Positions 8,898-16,796 are shown, numbered from the stretch's first letter. The stretch: DNA of 64,000 nt from Demequina aestuarii (GCF_000975095.1 NZ_BBRD01000001.1:2251467-2315466); one strand, 5' to 3'. The notes: generated by a model from the sequence alone, not told the origin. Program-made: numbers and translations.

Positions 8898-9628
8898 GCG
8901 TCCTTGAGCTGCACGACGTGCACAAGCTGTTCGGCGACAACCACGTCCTGAAGGGCGTGGACCTCGAGGTCGCCAGCCATGAGGTCGTCGTGGTGATCGG
9001 CGCCTCCGGCTCAGGCAAGTCGACCCTGATGCGGACCATCAACCTCATCGAACAGGTCGACGACGGCCGCATCCTGCTGTCCGGCGACGACATCACCGAC
9101 CCGCGCGCCGATGTCGACAAGGTGCGGTCGCGCATCGGCGTGGTGTTCCAGCACTTCAACCTGTTTCCGCACATGCGCGTCATCGACAACGTCACGCTGG
9201 CGGCCAGGCGAGTGCACAAGATTCCGGCGGCCGATGCGCGAGCCCGGGGCGTGGAACTGCTCACCCGGTTCGGGCTGGGCGACAAGGTCGACGACTACCC
9301 CGACCGCCTGTCAGGGGGCCAGCAGCAGCGCGTCGCGATCGTCCGCGCGATCCTCACGGACCCGGAGCTGCTGCTGCTCGACGAGATCACCTCCGCTCTC
9401 GATCCGCAGCTCGTGGGCGAGGTGCTGGACCTGGTCCGGTCACTCAAGGAGGCCGGCTCGACGATTCTGATGGCGACCCACGAGATGTCGTTCGCGCGCG
9501 GCGTCGCCGACCGCATCGTCTTCATGCACCAGGGACGCATCCTCGAACAGGGCACCCCTGAGGAGATCCTCGACCGCCCCCGCGAGGAGGCCACGCGCGA
9601 GTTCCTCTCGCGCGTCATGCACCGGTAG
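8894..9628 (+). CDS. ABC transporter ATP-binding protein, GlnQ/HisP type
   Basis: 244 residues, normal length. Walker A GASGSGKST, Q-loop VFQHFNLFPHM, signature LSGGQQQRVAI, Walker B LLLLDEITSALDP and H-loop MATHEM are all intact, so it should hydrolyse ATP to drive the permease. ATG 8894 sits behind GGGAGG and overlaps the permease stop by 4 bp. The last 28 bp of the gene (9599-9626) reappear with one mismatch at 14197-14224, at the far side of the accessory block, where a decayed relative of this 3' end is also found. Last gene of the operon; no clear terminator follows. Confidence 0.95.
   Translation: MSVLELHDVHKLFGDNHVLKGVDLEVASHEVVVVIGASGSGKSTLMRTINLIEQVDDGRILLSGDDITDPRADVDKVRSRIGVVFQHFNLFPHMRVIDNVTLAARRVHKIPAADARARGVELLTRFGLGDKVDDYPDRLSGGQQQRVAIVRAILTDPELLLLDEITSALDPQLVGEVLDLVRSLKEAGSTILMATHEMSFARGVADRIVFMHQGRILEQGTPEEILDRPREEATREFLSRVMHR
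9599..9626 (+). repeat. Left copy of a 28-bp direct repeat (ATPase 3' end)
   Basis: Positions 9599-9626 encode the last nine residues (EFLSRVMHR, ending just before the stop is completed) of the GlnQ-type ATPase. The same 28 bp occur in the same orientation at 14197-14224 with one G-to-C difference. The two copies bracket a lower-GC block of about 4.6 kb, as attachment-site or recombination-scar repeats do. Confidence 0.75.
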
Positions 9629-9676
9629 CGAGCTCCCATCCCACCGCCAACACCGCGCACGGCCCCTCGCCGGTCG

Positions 9677-10324
9677 TCAGTAGCCGATGGCCAGTTCCGG
9701 AAGCATGCGCACCACCACCCAGGCGATGGGGACGGCGGCGATGACGGCCCAGATCCGAGCGCGTGCACTTCGGGGCACCCACCACACCACAGCCGCAGCG
9801 ACAGCAAGCTCCAGTACTGCCTGGACGGGCCTAGCAGATTCCGCTGGCAGGCTCCCCTGCGCCCATAGCCACACCCGCTGGACCGAGCCGCCCGCCAGCG
9901 CAAGCGCGGCGAGCAGCGACGTGGCGGCACCTGCGAGCAGATCGGAGCGATCGCGGGCCCACCTCACACCGGCCGCCAGCAGCGGAACCGCCACGATCGC
10001 AAGGACCAGCCACACCGCTACCTCACGCGCGTAGCCGAATCCGAGGACGAGCTGCGCCCAGGCGTAGTACGCAACCGTCATAGGAATGAAGAACGCAGAC
10101 GCATGGAGGGCCGCCTGCCCCGGCCCCCTCGCGGCGCGCACCGCGATCGCAATGGGCACGACCCACACCGCAGGGTAGGTCGCCGCATCAGCCCACCACG
10201 ACCCGAACTCGTCGGCAATCTTCGCCGAGACGCCCGCCATCGCTCCTGCGAACGCCCACCCGATGCCGACGAGTACAGGCCAGCGCCGCCGAGGGGTGAC
10301 GACGTCTGTGTCTGCAGCGTTCAT
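9677..10324 (-). CDS. Multi-pass membrane protein of unknown function
   Basis: 215 residues from ATG 10324, with about seven hydrophobic segments (for example near 16-33, 48-62, 72-93, 101-118, 127-147, 165-180 and 188-205) separated by short Arg-rich loops. Tryptophan-rich, no enzymatic motif, no signal peptide beyond the first helix. I do not recognise the family; it has the general look of DUF6518-type actinobacterial membrane proteins. An in-frame TTG at 10375 would add 17 residues; neither start has a strong ribosome binding site. It lies inside the repeat-bounded block and is read in the same direction as the MacB-like transporter genes, 63 bp after the permease stop, so it could be the last gene of that set. 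Confidence 0.65.
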   Translation of the reverse strand: MNAADTDVVTPRRRWPVLVGIGWAFAGAMAGVSAKIADEFGSWWADAATYPAVWVVPIAIAVRAARGPGQAALHASAFFIPMTVAYYAWAQLVLGFGYAREVAVWLVLAIVAVPLLAAGVRWARDRSDLLAGAATSLLAALALAGGSVQRVWLWAQGSLPAESARPVQAVLELAVAAAVVWWVPRSARARIWAVIAAVPIAWVVVRMLPELAIGY

Positions 10325-10387
10325 GAAGAGCACCCGAGGCGTTTCGCGGTCATGCTCGACTCCCCGTGATCCCAAGGCACCTTCGCT

Positions 10388-11641
10388 CTAGTCAAACTGA
10401 CGGTCCATCTTCAGCAACTCGAGAACGGGGCGACGCACGTGTCGCGGTACCTGCGCATACGCCATGACCCCGAACAGCAACGCCGCCAAGGTGAGGACGA
10501 CGGCCAGGTCGAGAACTCCGACCCATGGCCGGGACGGGAAGCGCGTGACCCAGGCGAGCACCACGAGCACCACGGCGGGCACCACGGCCTGGAGCACCAT
10601 CGTGGCCAGCCTGATTCTGTAGAACGTCGCGATTCGTCGCTCGGAATACCCCGTGTGCTTGAGTATGCCCATATCCCGATGAGCAAGAGTGAGGTAACCC
10701 TGGAGATTGGCGAAGGTCAGCAGGAGGCAGAGGGCGAAGGCGACGACGATCAGCACGAGGGCCGCGCTCACTCCGCCCGCGAGAGTTCCAGCGAGGTCGT
10801 CAAAGGCCCGCAGCGTGTACGTCGTGCTATATCCGGCATCCTCGAGCGCTCGACCAACCGCATCTGCGTCAGCGAGTTGGTCCACATGGACATAGACCGC
10901 CGGCACAGCTTCGAAACCGTAGGGGTTTCCGGTGCCGTCGTGCTGCTCGCGGAAGGTGTCCCAGTCCGCCCCTCCGCCGACGATCGAGATCAGTTCCGCG
11001 AACGTTGCCTCGCTGACGTAGAGCTGGCTCGGGTCGATGCCAGCAAAGACGCTGATGGGCGGATTCGCGTCCAGTCGCACCACAGCAAGCGGTACCTCGG
11101 CGCTGTCATCCGAGACCATGCCGCCCACCTCCGTATGCACGACCGGGACGGTGAGCACCACTCGCGCTGCTGGGTTCACGGCGCCAAGGGCGACGCCATC
11201 GGGGAGGTCCGTGTGGCCCAGGAGTCCTTCTCCACCAGCCCCGAGGCCATCCACGAAGTAAGTGCTCCCATCCGAAGCTACGAGCCCAAACGGGAGGTGG
11301 TAGCGCCCGATCGTCTCGATGCTCCCGGCGGCCGCGTTGCGCGCGATCTCCTCGATCGCCTCCATGTCGGAGAAGCGCAGATGACCCGTCTCAGCACCCT
11401 CCTCGCTCGCGCGGAAGGTTACGGCGAGGTAGTGGACGTTCTCGTTGTCCGTGAAGTTCTCCGTCACGGAGCCATACTGCTGCTGAAGGTGGACGAGCAT
11501 TCCGACCACAAGCAGCAGGGTGCCGCACAGCGCAACCGTCGCATACCGCAAGTGCTTCGACGCTCTGCCGGTCACGAGAGTGGAGATGTAGCGTTCGGAG
11601 AATGCTGGGGACGAGGCACGACCACGGTTCTTCTCAGCCAT
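10388..11641 (-). CDS. MacB/FtsX-type ABC transporter permease
   Basis: 417 residues with classic MacB topology: an N-terminal membrane helix at about 33-52, a large extracytoplasmic domain to about residue 295, then three helices (VSAALVLIVVAFALCLLLTF, LATMVLQAVVPAVVLVV, LDLAVVLTLAALLFGVMAY). Such permeases do not carry solutes across; they couple ATP hydrolysis to movements of the periplasmic domain that push or release secreted peptides or act in immunity. Start ATG 11641 overlaps the ATPase stop by 8 bp, implying coupling. The N-terminal half lacks a MacB Pfam-like signature that I can name, so the ectodomain may be novel. GC is visibly lower than in flanking genes. Confidence 0.82.
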   Translation of the reverse strand: MAEKNRGRASSPAFSERYISTLVTGRASKHLRYATVALCGTLLLVVGMLVHLQQQYGSVTENFTDNENVHYLAVTFRASEEGAETGHLRFSDMEAIEEIARNAAAGSIETIGRYHLPFGLVASDGSTYFVDGLGAGGEGLLGHTDLPDGVALGAVNPAARVVLTVPVVHTEVGGMVSDDSAEVPLAVVRLDANPPISVFAGIDPSQLYVSEATFAELISIVGGGADWDTFREQHDGTGNPYGFEAVPAVYVHVDQLADADAVGRALEDAGYSTTYTLRAFDDLAGTLAGGVSAALVLIVVAFALCLLLTFANLQGYLTLAHRDMGILKHTGYSERRIATFYRIRLATMVLQAVVPAVVLVVLAWVTRFPSRPWVGVLDLAVVLTLAALLFGVMAYAQVPRHVRRPVLELLKMDRQFD

Positions 11642-12281
11642 GGACGAGACTCCCCTCACGGAGCACCAGCGGCACGGCATCGACAATCTCCTGCGCGAGT
11701 CGATCATCGTGGCTCACGATCACGCACGTCATCGTGGCAAACACAGAGTGGAACACGGCCGCGACCTCCCTGCGCGTCTGAGGATCGAGCGATGCCGTCG
11801 GCTCATCGAGGAGCACCAACTGCGGAGACGAGGCGAGGACGCTTGCCAGTTGCACCCGCTGCCGCTCTCCGCCGGACAGGACGGCAACCGGATCGCCACC
11901 CCGCCCGCGCATGCCTAATGCGTCCAGACAGTGATCAGTCGCGTCCTCGACGTCATCTGCGGGTACGTGGAGAGCAGCACGCAGTCGCACGTTGTCCCGA
12001 GCCGAGAGCGTCGAGAAGAGGATGTCCTCCTGGAAGAGGTAGCTCGTTGCCGACGGCGCTGCGACCGTGCCGTGATCCGGCTGCGCATAGCCAGCGAGAA
12101 CATTGAGCAGCGTGGACTTTCCGGCACCGCTTCGTCCTGCGACCACGTAGGTCGTGCCGGGCTCGAAGACGAAGCTCACGTCGTCGAGCACCACCTTCTC
12201 GTTCCAACGCTTGGACACCTCAACGAGCGCCGCGCCGCCGTCGGCGTCGATCGAGACGGGCACGAGTTGCGGAACCTTCAT
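11634..12281 (-). CDS. ABC transporter ATP-binding protein (MacB/LolD-type)
   Basis: 215 residues. Walker A GRSGAGKST, signature LSGGERQRVQL, Walker B LVLLDEPTASLDP and switch His in VIVSHDD are intact; the Q-loop region YLFQEDILFS is typical of MacB/LolD. ATG 12281 overlaps the lipoprotein stop by 4 bp and its own stop overlaps the permease start. It should energise the permease at 10388-11641. An upstream extension of the frame to 12494 overlaps the lipoprotein gene and is not real. Confidence 0.92.
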   Translation of the reverse strand: MKVPQLVPVSIDADGGAALVEVSKRWNEKVVLDDVSFVFEPGTTYVVAGRSGAGKSTLLNVLAGYAQPDHGTVAAPSATSYLFQEDILFSTLSARDNVRLRAALHVPADDVEDATDHCLDALGMRGRGGDPVAVLSGGERQRVQLASVLASSPQLVLLDEPTASLDPQTRREVAAVFHSVFATMTCVIVSHDDRLAQEIVDAVPLVLREGSLVHG

Positions 12282-13228
12282 GCCGCGTCGCTCGCTAGGT
12301 CGAAAGTGACGTCTCCGCTCGCGGTATGCACCCGGAGAGTGGACTCGTGCACCTCGAAGCCAACCACTCCCGAAATGGCGTCTGCCACGTTTCCGTCCTC
12401 CATTCTGATCACTGACAGCAGGAGCTCTTCCTCCTGTGTGGAAATGCGAATGAGTATGTCCAGCTCGTCGTAAAACCAGCACAGGGAGGCGCAAGCGTAC
12501 TCGGCCTCGCCGCCTGAGACGGTGGCGCCGTCGGACGTGAGGAGCACCTCTTCATCTGCGTAGAGCTCTCCCGACTCCAATCCCTCAAGCACCACGGCCG
12601 GTGCCGCACCCGGGTCCTTGGCGGGGATGCTGTAGACCGTGTGCTGGTCGGTCGTGGCGTCATACACGGAGTAGTAGAGAATGTCACCGACGAGCACGCC
12701 CTTGTCGACCAGCTCACTCGGTCCGCTGAACGAGGCAAACGTATCGAGCCCACCTTCGGTCGTGAGCCGCACTATGCGGCGGCCTTGCTCCGCACCTGCC
12801 TCGTCGTAGGCGTAGATGACGAAGAACGCCTGGACCCCGTCCGTGGCGAGCGGGAAGATCGCCTCGTTCGCCGCTGCGGCAACAACGGTGGTGACCTCGT
12901 GCTCGCCGACTTCGACCACTTCGAAGCCCCGCTCAACGGTGTCGCCGACGGTGTACAGCGTGCTGGCGGTGGGGAAGCCGTAGTAATAGAGTTCCCGGCC
13001 CCCACTGGTATCAGCCACATCGCCGGTCGCCGGATCATAGGCGACGAGTTGCTGATCCCAGGGATTGAAGACGTAGCGGTGACCGGCAGGAAGCGCTGGC
13101 ACCACCACGCGCTCCACGGAGGCAGGTGCGGCAGACTCGGACTCAGGCGCGCCACCGGAAGAGCAGGCCGCAGTGAAGAGCGAGCACAGCACCAGCGACA
13201 GGAGAACGGCTCGGCGGGGCGCGATCAT
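12278..13228 (-). CDS. Lipoprotein, probable beta-propeller, partner of the MacB-like transporter
   Basis: 316 residues beginning MIAPRRAVLLSLVLCSLFTAACSSG, a clear lipoprotein signal with Cys near residue 22. The mature part is rich in short beta-strand repeats (YVFNPWDQQLVAYDPATGDV, FFVIYAYDE, ILYYSVYDATTDQHTVYSI), as in beta-propeller proteins, and has one internal Cys pair (ACASLCW). I know no named family. It is coupled to the ATPase (ATGA overlap), forming a lipoprotein-ATPase-permease trio; a lipid-anchored ectodomain could be the adaptor or immunity part that contacts the secreted protein encoded just upstream. That role is inferred from gene order. Confidence 0.8.
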   Translation of the reverse strand: MIAPRRAVLLSLVLCSLFTAACSSGGAPESESAAPASVERVVVPALPAGHRYVFNPWDQQLVAYDPATGDVADTSGGRELYYYGFPTASTLYTVGDTVERGFEVVEVGEHEVTTVVAAAANEAIFPLATDGVQAFFVIYAYDEAGAEQGRRIVRLTTEGGLDTFASFSGPSELVDKGVLVGDILYYSVYDATTDQHTVYSIPAKDPGAAPAVVLEGLESGELYADEEVLLTSDGATVSGGEAEYACASLCWFYDELDILIRISTQEEELLLSVIRMEDGNVADAISGVVGFEVHESTLRVHTASGDVTFDLASDAA

Positions 13229-13262
13229 GCGAGGCACGGAGAGGTGTGCGGACGGCGGGACC

Positions 13263-13287
13263 GCCCGGGGCGACGTGCACCCCGGGC
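13263..13287 (-). terminator. Hairpin between the secreted-protein gene and the lipoprotein gene
   Basis: GCCCGGGG (13263-13270) pairs perfectly with CCCCGGGC (13280-13287) across a 9-nt loop. It lies 36 nt after the secreted-protein stop, in the 94-bp gap before the lipoprotein start, with no T-run. It may act as a partial terminator or RNA-stabilising stem that makes the first gene more abundant than the transporter genes. Confidence 0.45.
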
Positions 13288-13322
13288 AGCCCCAACCATG
13301 CTGAGGGGCAGTGGCATCGTGG

Positions 13323-13838
13323 TCAGACCGACGCCGTTGCTTCCTTGGGCTGGGCGTAGCCCTTCGTGTACACGCGCGCGACGTTGGTGCCGTAGATCGA
13401 GCCTGACTGGTAGTACTTTGACGGAGCCGCGACAGCCGTCGAGCGCCAACTGGCCGACTTGGCGCCATTGCTGTTGACCCAGTACGCGGTGATGGACTTG
13501 CACTGCCAGCTCGAGCCGGCGCCGACGGTGATGCCACCGGTGGACACGCCGATGCTCCACGAGGCGCTGTTCTTGAGGCATGAGCCCAGGGTCCACGTGC
13601 TCCGGATTGACGTCACCTTCTGCGAACCGGAGTACACAGCTGAGACCTGATAGTCCCACTTGTAAGTGTTGCCGCTCGACGACTGGCCACCGCGCCAGAT
13701 GTTCGAGGTCAGGGTTCCGCCTCCCGGGACGGACACCCTCGTATCGTCGCTGACTGCCGACGCGGGAATTCCGGTCGCCGTCGCGATGACAACGCCGAGG
13801 CCCACCCCGGCAATAATCCTTCTGAGTCTCACAACCAT
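13323..13838 (-). CDS. Small secreted protein with two cysteines, unknown function
   Basis: 171 residues starting at ATG 13838 behind GAGAAGAG. Residues 1-29 form a Sec signal peptide: MVVRLRRII, a hydrophobic core, then a PASA cleavage site. The mature part of about 142 residues is rich in Ser, Gly, Thr, Tyr and Trp, suggesting an all-beta domain, with two Cys (LGSCLKNS and WQCKSI) able to form one disulfide. It has no catalytic motif and no bacteriocin leader that I recognise; it does not match the lactococcin-972 pattern. First gene of the set read into the lipoprotein, ATPase and MacB-like permease, so it may be the exported substrate, toxin or antigen of that transporter. Codon use is less GC-rich than in housekeeping neighbours. 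Confidence 0.75.
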   Translation of the reverse strand: MVVRLRRIIAGVGLGVVIATATGIPASAVSDDTRVSVPGGGTLTSNIWRGGQSSSGNTYKWDYQVSAVYSGSQKVTSIRSTWTLGSCLKNSASWSIGVSTGGITVGAGSSWQCKSITAYWVNSNGAKSASWRSTAVAAPSKYYQSGSIYGTNVARVYTKGYAQPKEATASV

Positions 13839-13876
13839 TCTCTTCTCTGTCTCGGAGTAATTGCCATCGCAAGGCG

Positions 13877-13905
13877 AAAGTACTCCCTGGCGACTGTGCG
13901 CACAA
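13877..13905 (-). promoter_or_regulatory. Promoter of the secreted-protein/MacB set: TTGTGC-N17-TACTTT
   Basis: On the minus strand TTGTGC (13905-13900) and TACTTT (13882-13877) are 17 bp apart. The transcript would start near 13870, giving a leader of about 30 nt before ATG 13838. This is one of the best-spaced promoters in the window and the local 60 bp (13801-13860) are only about 50% GC. Confidence 0.55.
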
Positions 13906-14072
13906 GAGGTTTCTTCGGCGCCTTTCACGGGACGTCGTTCGGCGCCTCGACAAGTGGAGACCTCCATGCCCCAGGGCGCTGTGAAAAGGCAAGTCGCGGA
14001 GGGAATCCTCGTCAGGGGCGAGCGGGGCGATCCCCGACGGGAGCGATGACCGGCCGGCCCATCAGTTCGAAC
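13906..14072. other. Stretch with no recognised gene inside the gap 13839-14234
   Basis: Between the promoter of the secreted-protein gene and the ATPase remnant I see no coding frame with plausible codon use, no RNA gene and no strong hairpin. The short open frames here are unsupported. The rest of the 396-bp gap holds the promoter (13877-13905), the ATPase remnant and the right direct repeat. Confidence 0.5.
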
Positions 14073-14226
14073 GGCGCGTCGCTGTGGTGCGCGCGATCCA
14101 TCGCGGACTGCATCGTGGTCGTCCACGACGGCGGGGTCCCCCGAGGCTGACGCACCTCAGCAGGTCGTCGCGCGCCCCCGTGGTCGGGCGACTCAGGAGT
14201 TCCTCTCGCGCCTCATGCACCGGTGG
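14073..14226 (+). pseudogene. Decayed 3' remnant of a GlnQ-type ABC ATPase
   Basis: Read on the plus strand, the DNA encodes ARSIADCIVVVHDGG (14091-14135), then after a frameshift near 14137-14150 APQQVVARPRGRATQ (14152-14196) and EFLSRLMHR (14197-14223). These align in order with ARGVADRIVFMHQGR, TPEEILDRPREEATR and EFLSRVMHR at the end of the intact ATPase at 8894-9628. The stop has been lost (TGG for TAG) and the two halves are out of frame. It is a remnant of a related ATPase gene, either from an old duplicated importer or carried in with the accessory block. Identity is much higher over the last 28 bp than upstream. Confidence 0.75.
14197..14224 (+). repeat. Right copy of the 28-bp direct repeat
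   Basis: Matches 9599-9626 at 27 of 28 positions, same orientation, and forms the 3' end of the ATPase remnant. Together the copies enclose the block with the secreted protein, lipoprotein, MacB-like transporter and membrane protein. No integrase or transposase is present between them. Confidence 0.75.
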
Positions 14227-14234
14227 GGTGCCCG

Positions 14235-16796
14235 TCACTCCTGAATGCGTTCTGCGATCGCGTCGAGGTCGATCTCGTGGGTGGGCGCCACATCGTCGTT
14301 CACGTTGGCCGGCAGGGACGGGCGGATGACCGTGCCGTCCGCGCGCACCGTGCCGTGGTAGGCCGTGGCGTCCGGTGCACCGGCAAGGCGGGGTCCCTGC
14401 CCATCCAGAGCCACGGTGAGCGGCTGCAGCTGCGTGAGCGAGAATCTCTCCCCGCGCACCTCGACCGAGAGCCCCGGCCCCTCCTCGATCGTGAACGTCA
14501 CGTCCTCGGGCCGCACCGTGACCTTCACCCGCGTTCCGCGTTGACTGAGCCGGAACGTGAGAGAGTCCCAGCCGTCAGGGAGACGCGGGTCGAACTTGAG
14601 GACGTCGTTCTGGTCCCGGAAGCCGCCGAAGCCGTACACGAGCGCAGACCACACACCACCAGTCGAGGCGACATGCACGCCGTCGGAGGCGTTCGAGTGC
14701 AGGTCTCCCAGGTCGACGTACAGGCTGTCCCAGAAGTAGCGCAGGGCGAGTTCGTTGTAGCCCACCTCCGCCGCGATGATGGACTGGACCACACCCGACA
14801 GCGTCGAGTCCCCCGTGGTGATCGGATCGTAGTAGTCGAAATCCGCCTTCTTCTGCTCCGCCGTGAAGTCTTCACCTTGCAGGAACAGCGCAAGCACCAC
14901 GTCCGCCTGCTTGAGGACCTGGAAACGGTAGATCACCAGCGGGTGGAAGTGCAGCAACAGCGGGCGCTTCTCGGCCGGCGTCTTCGCAAGATCCCAGACT
15001 TCGCGCTCGTTGAACAGCGCGTCCTGCGGGTGGATGCCGAGCTGCTCGTCCCACAGAATCGCCATGCCGTCCGCGGCGCGCTCCCACTCCTGAATCTCCT
15101 GCTCGGAGACCTCGAGTCGGGACACCAGGCGCGAGAACTGGTCGGGCCAGCGATCCTGGAGCTTGCGCACGCTCTCGGCCGCGCATCGCAGATTGAAGCG
15201 CGCCATCACGTTCGTGTACAGGTTGTCGTTGACGACCGTGGTGTACTCGTCCGGCCCCGTCACGCCGTGGATGCGGAATGACTCCCCGTTTCCGGCCACC
15301 CGGCGCCAGAACCCGAGATCCGCCCACATCCGTGCGGTCTGAACCAGGATGTCGATGCCTTCACGCGCCAGGAAGTCGTCGTCTCCGGTGGCGCGCACAT
15401 ACTTGTCGATCGCATAGGCGATGTCGGCATCGATGTGATACTGCGCGGTGCCCGCCGCGTAGTAGGCCGAGGCCTCCTCGCCGTTGATCGTGCGCCACGG
15501 GAACAGTGCACCGTTCTGCGCCAGCTCGCCCGCGCGCCTCTCCGCAGCCCCGAGCATGCGGTACCGGTACCGCAGCGCGTTCCGTGCGATCACCGGGGAC
15601 GTGTAGGTGAAGAAGGGCAGGGCATAGATCTCGGAGTCCCAGAAGTAGTGACCGCCGTAGCCCGACCCGGTGACCCCCTTGGCGGGGATGCCGTGACCGT
15701 CGCCGCGTGCGGCCGCCTGGGCCAGCTGGAACAGGTTCCACCGCACGGCCTGCTGGACGCCGTCGTGACCCTCGATCTCCACGTCGGAGCGATTCCAGAA
15801 GTCGGCGAGCCACTGGCGCTGGTCCTCGAATTGGGTGCTGATGCCCTCGGACCGCACCCGATCGAGGGTGCGGTTGCAGCGGTCGGCGAGTTCACGCGCG
15901 GGCACCGCACGGGACGTGTGATAGCTGACGACCTTGGTGAGAGAGAAGGTCTGGCCAGGCTTGGCGCGGGCCCGGAACACGTGCTTGGCGTAGTCCTGCT
16001 CCACCTCGGTGACGCGGTCGTAGTCGTCCTCGAAGTCGACCCAGTGCTCCATCGCCGTCGCGAGAGTCATGCCCGAGCTGGCCGCCTGGTACCCGAGGAC
16101 CACGCGGTCGCCCTCCGCGTGGTGCAGGCGTGGCTCGAGGACGCGCGTCTCAAGGCGCTCCGCCTTGCGCGGGTCCGCAATGACATCAGGGGACGGATTG
16201 GCGCGGTACTCGTCGAGACCGGCCTGGCGGTTGAGAAGCTGGGACGAGATGGCGATGGGCGCCTCTTCGTCGAGCAGCGTGACCTCGAACGTCATCAGCG
16301 CGAGGTGGCGCTGCGCGAAGGACACCATCCGCTTGGAGCGCACTCGCACGCGGTTGCCCGATGGCGTGCGCCACAGCAGGTCGCGGGACAGCACCCCGTC
16401 GCGCATGTCGAGGACGCGCGAATAACTGACCAGGTCCGCGACGGACAGCAGCAGCGGCTCGTCGTTGACATAGAGGCGGATGATCTTGGGGTCGGGCACG
16501 TTGACGATGGTCTGCCCGGTGCGCGCGAAGCCGTAGGCCTCCTCCGCGTGCAGAATCTTCCACGTCTCGTGGAAGCCGTTGATGAACGTGCCGTGGGCAT
16601 GAGCATCGTGCCCGTCCTCAACGTTTCCGCGGAGCCCCAAGTAGCCGTTGCCCACCGCGAAGAGCGTCTCCGTGACGCCGATGTCCTTGCGGGAGAACTC
16701 GGTCTCCACCAGGCGCCATGGGTCGACCGGGAATCGGAGCCGGTCCATGTAGTCCGGAGCGCTGGTGTCGCCGAACGGGCGGTGCGCAGCCTTCAC
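14235..16796 (-). CDS. Glycoside hydrolase family 65 disaccharide phosphorylase (trehalose/kojibiose/maltose type)
   Basis: 853 residues with the GH65 layout: N-terminal beta-sandwich (ETLFAVGNGYLGLRGN), linker helices, the (alpha/alpha)6 catalytic barrel with GVTGPDEYT (general acid Glu near residue 517), WDSEIYALPFF, and KQADVVLAL, which contributes the phosphate site, then the C-terminal sheets. The family splits alpha-glucosides with phosphate into beta-glucose 1-phosphate and a sugar. The start overlaps the stop of the beta-phosphoglucomutase gene by 4 bp (ATGA), which supports phosphorylase rather than hydrolase activity. Which disaccharide is used cannot be read from the sequence. No signal peptide, so cytoplasmic. 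Confidence 0.92.
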   Translation of the reverse strand: MKAAHRPFGDTSAPDYMDRLRFPVDPWRLVETEFSRKDIGVTETLFAVGNGYLGLRGNVEDGHDAHAHGTFINGFHETWKILHAEEAYGFARTGQTIVNVPDPKIIRLYVNDEPLLLSVADLVSYSRVLDMRDGVLSRDLLWRTPSGNRVRVRSKRMVSFAQRHLALMTFEVTLLDEEAPIAISSQLLNRQAGLDEYRANPSPDVIADPRKAERLETRVLEPRLHHAEGDRVVLGYQAASSGMTLATAMEHWVDFEDDYDRVTEVEQDYAKHVFRARAKPGQTFSLTKVVSYHTSRAVPARELADRCNRTLDRVRSEGISTQFEDQRQWLADFWNRSDVEIEGHDGVQQAVRWNLFQLAQAAARGDGHGIPAKGVTGSGYGGHYFWDSEIYALPFFTYTSPVIARNALRYRYRMLGAAERRAGELAQNGALFPWRTINGEEASAYYAAGTAQYHIDADIAYAIDKYVRATGDDDFLAREGIDILVQTARMWADLGFWRRVAGNGESFRIHGVTGPDEYTTVVNDNLYTNVMARFNLRCAAESVRKLQDRWPDQFSRLVSRLEVSEQEIQEWERAADGMAILWDEQLGIHPQDALFNEREVWDLAKTPAEKRPLLLHFHPLVIYRFQVLKQADVVLALFLQGEDFTAEQKKADFDYYDPITTGDSTLSGVVQSIIAAEVGYNELALRYFWDSLYVDLGDLHSNASDGVHVASTGGVWSALVYGFGGFRDQNDVLKFDPRLPDGWDSLTFRLSQRGTRVKVTVRPEDVTFTIEEGPGLSVEVRGERFSLTQLQPLTVALDGQGPRLAGAPDATAYHGTVRADGTVIRPSLPANVNDDVAPTHEIDLDAIAERIQE

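Noticed and set aside
13323-13838. Lactococcin-972-family bacteriocin
   Set aside because: The protein is too long and lacks the short Gly/Trp/Tyr pattern of that family, although the linked ABC ATPase and FtsX-like permease recall its gene clusters.
9599-14224. An integrative element with its own recombinase
   Set aside because: No integrase, transposase, relaxase or phage gene is present between the repeats, so only a repeat-bounded block is claimed.
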